Shown piece by piece: positions 21,961 to 30,143 of a stretch of 64,000 bases of DNA. The notes beneath the pieces were generated by a model. That model was given only the letters and a program-made list of their open reading frames with translations, did no database searches and was not told the DNA's origin. The position numbers and the translations under genes were made by a program. This DNA is from Tritrichomonas musculus. Lineage: Eukaryota; Parabasalia; Tritrichomonadida; Tritrichomonadidae. The stretch covers positions 5,270,001-5,334,000 of the forward strand of contig JAPFFF010000006.1 in NCBI GenBank assembly GCA_039105265.1, given 5' to 3'. How positions within the stretch are numbered: position 1 is the first letter of the stretch; each line of letters begins with the position of its first letter.

Positions 21961-22347
21961 AAGAATTTTATCTTACCGTTTGGGTTAATTTTTCACCTCA
22001 AAGTGACAAATAAATTAAAGATCTATTTGTGGTTTCTCCAAATGAAATAATTAACATCATGATAGAGCGAAAAGGATCAAATCATTGAATCGAATAATAA
22101 ATTTAACTTGGAATGCATTTTTGATTGGAATGTAATACCAAATTTGCCTTTTTCTTTTAAAAACTATATAAAAAATGTAATCAAAATTCTACTTAAGCAA
22201 TTTTTCATTTTTTATGCATAAATAATATGTAAACTGTATTTTTTTAGATTTTATGAAATCAGCTAAAGTAGAGAAAATTGACAATGGCAAAACTTTTTCT
22301 TTACATAATTTGAAATAGATTTTATCGGTAATTTCTATTACTTTGAG

Positions 22348-23391
22348 ATGGATACTCTCCACTATAACATGCGCTTTGGCTACGTCGATTCTGTAGTTCG
22401 CGCACATTTTACCGATTTTTTGACTGAATCAGACTATGTTCAGCTCAAACAAAGTGAAACGCTCGAAGATCTTAGACTTCATCTTGGTAATGCAGGATTC
22501 CAAGATTTTCTACAGAACGATGCAGGAGCAGCTACTCCAGCAATTATATATGAACGCTGCATGCAAAGAATGGTCCAGCGCTTTTCAGATGTTGAAGTTA
22601 TGGCTCAAGACGAGCTCAAAACGTTTTTCCAATGGATCCGTATTCCATATATGATCGATAACGTCGTCCTTCTTATATTAGGAGTTACAAAACATCGTGA
22701 CGTTAAAGATCTTATCGACAGATGCCATCCACTTGGATTATTTGATGGTATTAAGAGTCTTGCACTTGATTCATCTTCATCCGAAGAACTTTATCATACA
22801 GTTCTCGTTGATACTCCACTTGGTCCGTTATTCCAGAAATGTTTCTCAAAAAGTTCCTTAAATGAAGCAGGAATCGAATTCATGAGATTGAAATTATACC
22901 GAGAATACTTTGATGGCTTTTATGAATTTTGCAAAAATCTTGGAAATGAAACAGCAACTCAAATGTGCGAAATTCTCGAATTCGAAGCTGATAGAAGATC
23001 AATTGTTATTACATTAAACTCAATGCAGACACATATGATCGCTGATGAAAAAGAATCTTTATATCCTCGTATTGGTAAACTTTATCCACATGCAACACAC
23101 CTTCTCTCTAGAGCACAGACAGAAGCTGATGTTGCTCGTATTCTTGATTCATATGAAGTTTATCGTGGCCTTTGGGCACAAACAACTCAAACAAAATCAA
23201 TTGAAGATGTCTTTTATGAAAGAATTGCTCAAATGCATGTTGAATCATTTTCAATATTCTTCCAATTCGGCGTCTTTTATGCTTGGACTCATTTAATGGA
23301 TCAAGAAGTCCGTAACATACAGTGGATTGCAGAATGTATTCACCAAGGAAAGAGAGATAAAGCTGATTCATACATTAGAATCAGACCATAA
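22348..23391 (+). CDS. V-type ATPase subunit d (Vo sector)
   Basis: 347 residues, the normal length for subunit d (yeast Vma6, animal ATP6V0D, about 345-350). Similarity runs the whole length: the N-terminus FGYVDSVVRAHFTDFLTESDY corresponds to the family start 'GYLEAIVRGxRxGLLTxxDY', followed by LEDLRLHL, a middle LYREYFDGFYEF ('LYKAYLExFYxFC'), then FEADRRSIVITLNS, LYPRIGKLYP and the end VRNIQWIAECI ('QEIRNIVWIAECI'), all strong family signatures. The protein caps the rotor ring of the proton pump and links it to the V1 stalk, acidifying lysosome-like and endocytic compartments. Codon use is less AT-biased than neighbours, fitting a highly expressed housekeeping gene. The pogo element lies about 250 bp downstream. 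Confidence 0.96.
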   Translation: MDTLHYNMRFGYVDSVVRAHFTDFLTESDYVQLKQSETLEDLRLHLGNAGFQDFLQNDAGAATPAIIYERCMQRMVQRFSDVEVMAQDELKTFFQWIRIPYMIDNVVLLILGVTKHRDVKDLIDRCHPLGLFDGIKSLALDSSSSEELYHTVLVDTPLGPLFQKCFSKSSLNEAGIEFMRLKLYREYFDGFYEFCKNLGNETATQMCEILEFEADRRSIVITLNSMQTHMIADEKESLYPRIGKLYPHATHLLSRAQTEADVARILDSYEVYRGLWAQTTQTKSIEDVFYERIAQMHVESFSIFFQFGVFYAWTHLMDQEVRNIQWIAECIHQGKRDKADSYIRIRP

Positions 23392-23644
23392 AATTGATGA
23401 GTTTTTACAAATAATCTATTGGAATAAAAATGCATTTCATAAAATTGATTTTTATATACATAATTGTTAAAGCGCCTTTTTTTTTAAATCATTTTTACAT
23501 ACAGATAATCCAAGCATTTCATTTTTATAATAAGATAGTGGTACTAATTTTTTATTTGCATCTTTATATTCCGATTGCCTTTTCTAACTGGAAATAAGAA
23601 AACCAAGATACATTGCTAAAATAAAAAATGATGCATTTTCCATA

Positions 23645-25719
23645 TAGTCCCGTCTGATTGGTTGAAAATGTCATTCTGGGAGTGAAAATGCGAAACTTTT
23701 TGAGAGTAAAAAATTGAATGATTTATTTTTAAGATTTTAAAAAATTGCTTTTTTTTTTGTTTTCTGATTAAAATTAATATTTAAAATTAATGTATTCTTT
23801 ATAGTAATATTGATTTATATATATATATGGAATCAAAACCAAAAAATATAAAAAAAATGAAAGATATGAGATATCAAATGGTGTTGAAAAAAGATTAACA
23901 AAAATCAAAAATTTTGATTCAAATGGATTTGGAAGCGTTTATATTTATGAAATGCGTTTAAATTTAATACGTTTAACTATTTCGTATATAATTTTTTGGA
24001 CGTTTGGAATTTGTAGATTTCTTCATTTTTTTTGTTGATGCAATCTGTTGCAAGACCAACCAAATTCAAATGTATTGAAGCATTTGGAATAAACATTGGA
24101 TCAATGGTCCATCAGTCATTTCTTTCTGCAGAATTTAGAAATGCAATTACACTTCTTTGCCAAATAAAGTTTGTCAAAAAAATCGTTGAAAAAGCAACTG
24201 TTCAGCAAATATGCTTTTTATTTAATATATCAACAAGACGTTATTATAAAGTACTTAATGATGTTCCATGCTCCAACTCTCCAGGAAAGCCGCAACCTCC
24301 ATCACAGCAATTACTGACTGCAGAAGAAGAAATTCACATCATCGGCTTAATTCACTCGCATCAGGTTGATAACGATTGCCTGACGAGTCGTGATCTTCGC
24401 CTCCTAGCCGCGGAACTATTAAAAATACGAACAGGAGAAGAGCGATCTTTTTCACGGGAATGGTCCAGAAATTTTCTAAGAAGACATTCTGACCAAATTG
24501 ATAAAACAAAAGCGTCTGCGGTTGACGACGATAGAGCCAATATTGACCTTGATGAGGTCAAAAGATATATTCAACAAGTTGAAGAGGTTCTTGTAAGAAA
24601 TCCAAATCCATACTTTTTGCTAAATATGGATGAAACAGGCTTCGGACGAAGGCCGGAGAAAGGAAAAAGGAAATCCGTTTTAATTTCAAAAAGCTGTCAA
24701 ATTCATCCCTTTTGGAGAGAATGCACTGATATACATCACATCTCATTAGTCATGTGCGTAACAGCATCCTGTGATTATCTTCGCCCAATGCTGATCTCAA
24801 CTCGAGCAAGGCATGATTCAGATATTTCTGACACTTTTTTTAAACGTTGGGCAGAATATACCAAAACCGAAAAAGGCTATCAGACATCAGTGTCAATGTT
24901 ATATTGGGTTAAAAATGTTTTGGCTCCATACATTCACCTGATGAGGGCAATAAAAGAAGAAAACTGCACATGTATATTGATTATTGACGGATGCTCTGCA
25001 CATTTTAGTGAAGATGTGAAGAACGAAATTGATAAAATTGGTGATGTAATTTTATTGCCAATTCCTCCACACTCTTCACATTTAACTCAAATGTTAGACG
25101 CAACCGTGTTCGGATCTTTGAAAAGAAGATATGGGTCAACTCCTAGTAATTCAACTATCACTTCAAAATTCACAAGAAAACTGTTGCGCATTAAAACAGC
25201 ATTACAAACTTGCATCACTGAAGAGCTTATCAGAAGTGGCTGGGAATCAACAGGTTTCAAATTAGAACTTGTAGATGGAGAAGTTAATAAAATAACATTT
25301 GATGATGGTTTTAAAAGAATGCTTCTTGCTGAAGCAAGTGGAGAATCCGAAAATCAATAAAAATGGAAAAAAGTAAAAATAACATTATATAAATTCATTT
25401 GTTTTATATTTTTTCTCAACTATTTATTAATTTTATTTCATTTGAATCAAAATTTATGATTTTTGTTAATCTTTTTTCAACACCATTTGATATCTCATAT
25501 CTTTCATTTTTTTTATATTTTTTGGTTTTGATTCCATATATATATATAAATCAATATTACTATAAAGAATACATTAATTTTAAATATTAATTTTAATCAG
25601 AAAACAAAAAAAAAAGCAATTTTTTAAAATCTTAAAAATAAATCATTCAATTTTTTACTCTCAAAAAGTTTCGCATTTTCACTCCCAGAATGACATTTTC
25701 AACCAATCAGACGGGACTA
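23645..25719 (+). mobile_element. Pogo-type (Tc1/mariner superfamily) transposon, looks intact
   Basis: Flanked by TA duplications (23643-23644 and 25720-25721). Terminal inverted repeats 23645-23925 and 25439-25719 are both 281 bp, start TAGTCCCGTCTGATTGG, and appear to differ at one position near the inner end. One uninterrupted transposase frame lies between them. Near-identical repeats and an open frame indicate a very recent insertion. The repeats carry the GAAACTTTTTGAGAG motif about 50 bp in, which may act as promoter. Terminal repeats of this length are unusual for pogo elements, which normally have 20-30 bp ends. Confidence 0.92.
24032..25360 (+). CDS. Pogo-type DDE transposase
   Basis: 442 residues. 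The N-terminal third has helix-turn-helix character (KATVQQICFLFNISTRRYYK), then a CENP-B-type DNA-binding motif (SFSREWSRNFLRRHSDQI, about residues 148-165). The DDE domain has the three acidic residues in context: Asp200 in LLNMDETGF, Asp319 in ILIIDGCSAHF, and Asp356 in LTQMLDATVFGSLKRRY after PHSSHL. The 36-residue gap between the last two fits pogo (DDxD). It would cut and paste the element into TA sites. The frame is uninterrupted. The ATG at 24032 is about 100 bp inside the left repeat's inner edge; a later ATG (Met26) is possible. Lys/Arg-rich parts suggest nuclear import. Confidence 0.92.
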   Translation: MLMQSVARPTKFKCIEAFGINIGSMVHQSFLSAEFRNAITLLCQIKFVKKIVEKATVQQICFLFNISTRRYYKVLNDVPCSNSPGKPQPPSQQLLTAEEEIHIIGLIHSHQVDNDCLTSRDLRLLAAELLKIRTGEERSFSREWSRNFLRRHSDQIDKTKASAVDDDRANIDLDEVKRYIQQVEEVLVRNPNPYFLLNMDETGFGRRPEKGKRKSVLISKSCQIHPFWRECTDIHHISLVMCVTASCDYLRPMLISTRARHDSDISDTFFKRWAEYTKTEKGYQTSVSMLYWVKNVLAPYIHLMRAIKEENCTCILIIDGCSAHFSEDVKNEIDKIGDVILLPIPPHSSHLTQMLDATVFGSLKRRYGSTPSNSTITSKFTRKLLRIKTALQTCITEELIRSGWESTGFKLELVDGEVNKITFDDGFKRMLLAEASGESENQ

Positions 25720-25786
25720 TATAAAACAAAGCAAAAATCAAGATATTTGAATATTTATACAATTTTCAATTCTAAAATATTAGAAT

Positions 25787-26557
25787 TTGATGATTTCTAA
25801 ATTCTCCAGACCCTTTTCAATCACCAAAAAAATACTTGGTCAAATGGATACAAACATGTATCTGCTCAATTTTGATACTCATTGCCTTATTATTGATCCA
25901 GCAGACGATGCTTCATCAATCATAAATCTGATTTCACAGAAATGCCCCAAAGCGAAACCTTATATTTTCCTCACTCATGGACATTATGATCACATTCTTG
26001 CAGTCCCAGATCTTTGTGATCATTTCAAAGGAATTACTATCTTTGCATCTCAACTTGATCTCCCTGTATTCAACGATCCATTTATCAATTTATCAAACGA
26101 ATTTTGCAAATCATTATCGATTACTCTTGAAAAATATGTTAAAAACATGAAGTTTGTTAAAGAAGGCGAACAAATTTCTTTTAATAATAATCAATTTGAT
26201 ATAATTGGCCTTGCAGGCCATACTCCGGGAAGCATTGGAATTCATAATAAGAATCAAAAATGTGCATTCGTTGGCGATACATTGATGCGAGAATCCATTG
26301 GTGCCGTTACTTTCCCTCTAGCTGATGATGATTTAATGATGAAAAACATACGTGAAAAGCTAATGGTACTTGATCCTGATACCAAGATTTACCCTGGCCA
26401 CGGTGAAGTAACAACTATTGGACATGAAAAAAAGGAAAACGTGTTTATTTCAGGAGATGAAATGAATGCTGAAAAGAAAATCACAAAATTGCTATCTGCA
26501 CTTTCGATGTCATTTTTAGAAACCAAGAATACAGATTTTTTAGATCATTGTGTATAA
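25787..26557 (+). CDS. Metallo-beta-lactamase-fold hydrolase (glyoxalase II-like)
   Basis: 256 residues. All metal ligands of the fold are visible: THGHYDH with His64, His66, Asp68, His69; GHTPGS with His145; FVGDT with Asp164; and YPGHGE with His205. The sequence LDPDTKIYPGHGEVTTIGHE is typical of YcbL/glyoxalase II-like hydrolases, which split thioesters such as lactoylglutathione. The N-terminus MMISKFSRPFSITKK is basic and Ser/Phe-rich and could be a hydrogenosomal targeting peptide, known in trichomonads as short sequences of this kind; that is inference. The right end of the pogo element lies only 67 bp before the ATG, so the promoter is either very short or displaced by the insertion. 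Confidence 0.85.
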   Translation: MMISKFSRPFSITKKILGQMDTNMYLLNFDTHCLIIDPADDASSIINLISQKCPKAKPYIFLTHGHYDHILAVPDLCDHFKGITIFASQLDLPVFNDPFINLSNEFCKSLSITLEKYVKNMKFVKEGEQISFNNNQFDIIGLAGHTPGSIGIHNKNQKCAFVGDTLMRESIGAVTFPLADDDLMMKNIREKLMVLDPDTKIYPGHGEVTTIGHEKKENVFISGDEMNAEKKITKLLSALSMSFLETKNTDFLDHCV

Positions 26558-26691
26558 ATTAATATTCATACATACGATGCTAATATCAACTATGAATTTA
26601 CCTGTTTTTATTTCTATAAATTTTAATTAGATCAAGATTTTTCTTTAGTTGAAAAAGGGTTTATTTTTTTGATTAGGTAAATTCAATAGAT

Positions 26692-26703
26692 ATTCAAAAA
26701 GTA
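26692..26703 (+). promoter_or_regulatory. TTCAAAAAGTAC motif upstream of 26764
   Basis: One of several CAAAAAGT copies that lie 10-70 bp before start codons in this window. A TCACAG initiator-like sequence follows just before the ATG. Role inferred from recurrence only. Confidence 0.3.
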
Positions 26704-26763
26704 CAGAGAAATTGAATTCAATTTTTGAATAAAAATGAAAAATCGTTATAAATCACAGACGAA

Positions 26764-28071
26764 ATGAACTCCAGCGAAGTTATTGTTCACACTGATCAAC
26801 CATTAACAAACTTACTTTGTGGAAAAATGCCGATTATAGCGAATCGCAGAGCAATGCAACGTCAAATTCATAAGAAGCAACCTGATCCAGTAAATAAGAT
26901 TGACATATCAGCATTTCCTCCAGAAATCACAACTTATCGTCGACGGGCTAAATCTGCTATGCGTCCACACCGAAATTCGCCTTCAGATTTAGCATCTTCA
27001 CGTGGAAATGATGAATCAAATTCACCCAACCTTTTGAAATACAATAAACTGAAAAAAGATAAAGATTTTATTTCTCGTGTTGAGACTGATCTCGAAACTC
27101 GTGCAGATAATAAGAAAAGAAAATCAATTCAAATTCATCAGGACTGGGAAGATCGTTATATGCAACCTTACCTTGAAGAAATGAAGCACAAATTAAATGG
27201 TGATGAATACGAACGTTTTGTGGCAGCGCGTGCTATAAGCGCAGCTAGCGCATCAACAATTACAGATCAAATACAACAAGCAAGGGCTCAATCACAATTT
27301 CAAAAATCTCAAAGAAATACGAGTTATGGCAGTCGCCCTTATCAAACTGGCTTCGATAGTCCTTCAGCAACTACAACTCAAACAGATATTACTCTTGAAA
27401 CAAATTCTACCATTAAACCTTATGGGCGACCAAAGACATCATTTGCTGTAGCAGGCCGTGCACCCCTCAAAAATACCACTCAACAACGAAAAGCAACTAG
27501 TGCATTAAACGCACAGAGAACATCAACTCAGAAAATTACAACAGAAACTGGAAGTGAATCATTTCCATTAAATTATTCTATTCCAGGAAAAGAGGCATGC
27601 GGATATTACGATCATACTCGTTTTCAACTTGAAGTTGAACAAAATCCATCTACAGTTTTGATGTTTACAAAGGATGATCTTGCCAAAAGGCCTCCATTTA
27701 ATTCAAGTACTTATGCAATGCAAAATGGCGCAAACGCTGGTTACAGTACTTTAAAGGACGCAGACGCTAAAGCTAGTTTATTAATTCCTTACGTTCAATT
27801 ACCAACTTCTGTTTGCGATGATCGAATTCACAAATTCAAGAAACACATGAGAAATGAAGAAAGACTTCAAAAAATTATTGATGAGAGTCATGGAATTAAG
27901 AGAGAAAAACCAAAATTAACGGAAAGGAATACTGTTGATCTTGAAGCTTGGAAAATTTTACCAGAAACTAGGTTTTACGATCCTGCATCAGCAGGAATAC
28001 TGAAGAAGGGAAGAAAACCTTATTCTGAAATTTTATCATCAACAGTTGAAAAACGAATAACTCAGTTTTAA
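26764..28071 (+). CDS. Basic protein of unknown function
   Basis: 435 residues, rich in Lys, Arg, Ser, Thr and Gln, with no membrane segment. The N-terminal part has a basic block TTYRRRAKSAMRPHR (about residues 57-71). A helical part at about 95-165 includes DWEDRYMQPYLEEMKHKLNG. The middle (170-285) is disordered and Ser/Thr/Gln-rich with repeated basic SxxRP-like patches. The C-terminal part is more conserved in texture: ACGYYDHTRFQLEVEQNPS and VCDDRIHKFKKHMRNEERLQ, then ETRFYDPASAGILKKGRKPY. The look is that of a cytoskeleton- or axoneme-associated protein, but I do not recognise a family and claim none. The coding frame is clean and the composition differs from intergenic DNA. Confidence 0.8.
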   Translation: MNSSEVIVHTDQPLTNLLCGKMPIIANRRAMQRQIHKKQPDPVNKIDISAFPPEITTYRRRAKSAMRPHRNSPSDLASSRGNDESNSPNLLKYNKLKKDKDFISRVETDLETRADNKKRKSIQIHQDWEDRYMQPYLEEMKHKLNGDEYERFVAARAISAASASTITDQIQQARAQSQFQKSQRNTSYGSRPYQTGFDSPSATTTQTDITLETNSTIKPYGRPKTSFAVAGRAPLKNTTQQRKATSALNAQRTSTQKITTETGSESFPLNYSIPGKEACGYYDHTRFQLEVEQNPSTVLMFTKDDLAKRPPFNSSTYAMQNGANAGYSTLKDADAKASLLIPYVQLPTSVCDDRIHKFKKHMRNEERLQKIIDESHGIKREKPKLTERNTVDLEAWKILPETRFYDPASAGILKKGRKPYSEILSSTVEKRITQF

Positions 28072-28259
28072 AAAAAATCAAAAAGCGATAATTGCCTTTT
28101 CTGTTGTCATACTAGTTGGCAAACTATGATGGGAAGAAATTTACATAATATAATTCTTTTGTTATTTGTAATATTTTTATTTAGATGTGAAATAATTGTT
28201 AAATAAAGATATTTAATATTAGTCATATTACCAATATTTGATATTTAATTAAATATAGT

Positions 28260-28507
28260 TTAAGGTACAATTCTCATACGTTAAATATTGAGAAAGAGAA
28301 CGTTAAAATTTTGTGAAAGTGCACCTCTCAGAAAAAGTTTATTTTTGAATGAGTGTCAGATTCAAAATTCTGAGCTTTATTTTTTATATTAAATTTTTAA
28401 AATGTATAATTTTTTATAAAAAATATTTTTTATATAACATGTCTTTTCTTTTTCTTAAAGTGTCAAAAAGTTTTGCAGTTACTAAACGTATGAGAATTGT
28501 ACCTTAA
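28260..28507. mobile_element. MITE with TTAA duplication
   Basis: TTAA at 28260-28263 and 28504-28507 flank perfect 19-bp inverted repeats GGTACAATTCTCATACGTT. The inside (about 200 bp) is AT-rich with no gene and includes GTCAAAAAGTTTTG near the right end. TTAA duplication is the hallmark of piggyBac-type insertion, though the terminal bases are not the usual CCC/CCY, so the family call is provisional. It lies about 85 bp before the likely start of the Pmp-like gene. Confidence 0.75.
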
Positions 28508-28591
28508 GCAGATATGGGGGGGGGGGGGGGATATTTATATAAGAAATTTATAAAATTTTATTTGAATCAAAAAATTCAAGATAAAAACACA

Positions 28592-29791
28592 ATGGTCAAA
28601 TGGCTTAAAATGCTGCTGTTAATCATTGCACTTAGAGCATCAATTTTTTATTTTGCTAATTTAATCAAAAATCCGCTTCTCTTTTTTGCAGATAAATTCC
28701 ATAAAACACACAACGAATATCAAATTCACAGACACCAGAAAGTATTGTTTTCTGGTGATTCGCAAACGACAACTTATGACAAGAAGACTTTTTTTGAACA
28801 CTTAACTAAGAAATCTAATCGAATCTTTTTAATTAATTGCAATTTCTATCATTGCAAACATAATTCTTTAATGCTTCATGGGAGTAACGGAGGCGCAGTA
28901 TTACTCAATGCAATTTCAACGACGATTGATCATTGCAAATTTCGCAATAATTATGCCGCTCAAAACGGTGGAGCTGCTTATATCCAGTCATCTTCAATTA
29001 TTCGAATAACAGATAGCATATTCTCAAGTAATTCAGCTGACAATTTTTGCGGAGGATTATTTTTGTTTAATATATTTAAATGTTTAATTTCTGATTCAAA
29101 TTTCTCAAGCAATACGGCTAACGAAGCATCATCACTAGCAGCTATTTACTGTAGAAATTGTGTAACTAAGAAGCTCATTTTTAATAAAAATCAAGCAATA
29201 AGTAATGGTACTATTTTTATAGAAAAATCCACAATTTCAGATGAAGGCTCAATTTTTCTACAAAATACAGCAAATATAGCATCATCAGTTAGACTAGGAG
29301 GATTTTCCGAGTCAAACTTTATTAACACAGAATTTTTTGACGAAAAAGATATTTATTCGATTGTATCATCAATATCTGATATATCATCATTCACAAAATG
29401 CATATTTTCGAGAGATTTTAAAAATGAATTTCTAAGTAATGGTGGGAAATTTACAGAAAATGGCTCACTAACAAAATCCCAGCCTAACATCATATTTTCG
29501 ATATCTTATTTGCCAGTTCCAACTTATCCTCCTTTAAGGACTCCAAATCTAACAAAGCTACCTGAAAATTTTGATGACAGCCAATCTAATCGAAATGATA
29601 TATCTAACTCTCCAAACCCTACTCAATGGAAATCTTTAATCATATTCTTATATATATTTTTCATTATTATGCTAGTTTACGTTTTAGCAAATCATTTCTC
29701 TTGGTTTTCAAGGCATTCACCACGATCTCCGAGTTATTTTAACAATGGAAGCCTTCTTAGACGATCACGATCAAGTTTAAGCATGTCTTGA
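28592..29791 (+). CDS. Pmp-like beta-helix surface membrane protein
   Basis: 399 residues from the chosen start (Met27 of the longest frame). The upstream extension would begin with a 15-G run encoding poly-Gly next to a MITE and is unlikely to be translated. Residues 1-22 are a hydrophobic signal or anchor. The body has the polymorphic-membrane-protein repeat pattern GGAxx...N..FxxN seen in Chlamydia Pmp and Trichomonas Pmp proteins: SNGGAVLLNAIS, CKFRNNYAAQNGGAAYIQSS, FSSNSADNFCGGLFLF, NFSSNTANEASSLAAI. This builds a right-handed beta-helix. A second membrane segment at about 347-370 (LIIFLYIFFIIMLVYVLA) is followed by a short basic Arg/Ser-rich cytoplasmic tail. It is likely exposed on the cell or phagosome surface; adhesion is a family-level suggestion. 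Confidence 0.85.
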   Translation: MVKWLKMLLLIIALRASIFYFANLIKNPLLFFADKFHKTHNEYQIHRHQKVLFSGDSQTTTYDKKTFFEHLTKKSNRIFLINCNFYHCKHNSLMLHGSNGGAVLLNAISTTIDHCKFRNNYAAQNGGAAYIQSSSIIRITDSIFSSNSADNFCGGLFLFNIFKCLISDSNFSSNTANEASSLAAIYCRNCVTKKLIFNKNQAISNGTIFIEKSTISDEGSIFLQNTANIASSVRLGGFSESNFINTEFFDEKDIYSIVSSISDISSFTKCIFSRDFKNEFLSNGGKFTENGSLTKSQPNIIFSISYLPVPTYPPLRTPNLTKLPENFDDSQSNRNDISNSPNPTQWKSLIIFLYIFFIIMLVYVLANHFSWFSRHSPRSPSYFNNGSLLRRSRSSLSMS

Positions 29792-30143
29792 AAAAATTTT
29801 GTTATTGAAATTTGTTGTTTAGATAAATTCGCCATTATAAATAAATAATAGATTTTAAAAAATATTTTTTCTTATGATGTTTTGTGGAAGACAAACTTTC
29901 ATTATAATTTATAACAGCTTAATGTGATAATGACATTACCTTAATGTATTTGATTTAAAATTTGTATCTAATATTTCTTGGGAAAGTTCAAAATCATTAA
30001 TTTTTGTCAAAATATTTGCTACATTGAATTTATTTTCCAAAATGATATTAGAAGTTAAATTTTTAATTTTGGATAAAGGAAAAAGATAAGATGATTGCAT
30101 CGTTATAGATTGAATTCAAAAAGTTTCAATTCAAAATAAAATC
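29792..30143. promoter_or_regulatory. Spacer with CAAAAAGTTT motif before the Hsp70 gene
   Basis: About 350 bp, AT-rich. The only distinct site is TTCAAAAAGTTTCAA at 30115-30129, 15 bp before the Hsp70 ATG. No classical heat-shock element array (nGAAn repeats) is obvious. Confidence 0.4.

Noticed and set aside
25399-25590. Hydrophobic 63-codon frame in the right pogo repeat
   Set aside because: Lies mostly inside the terminal inverted repeat and is T-rich by composition; no left-repeat counterpart acts as a gene.
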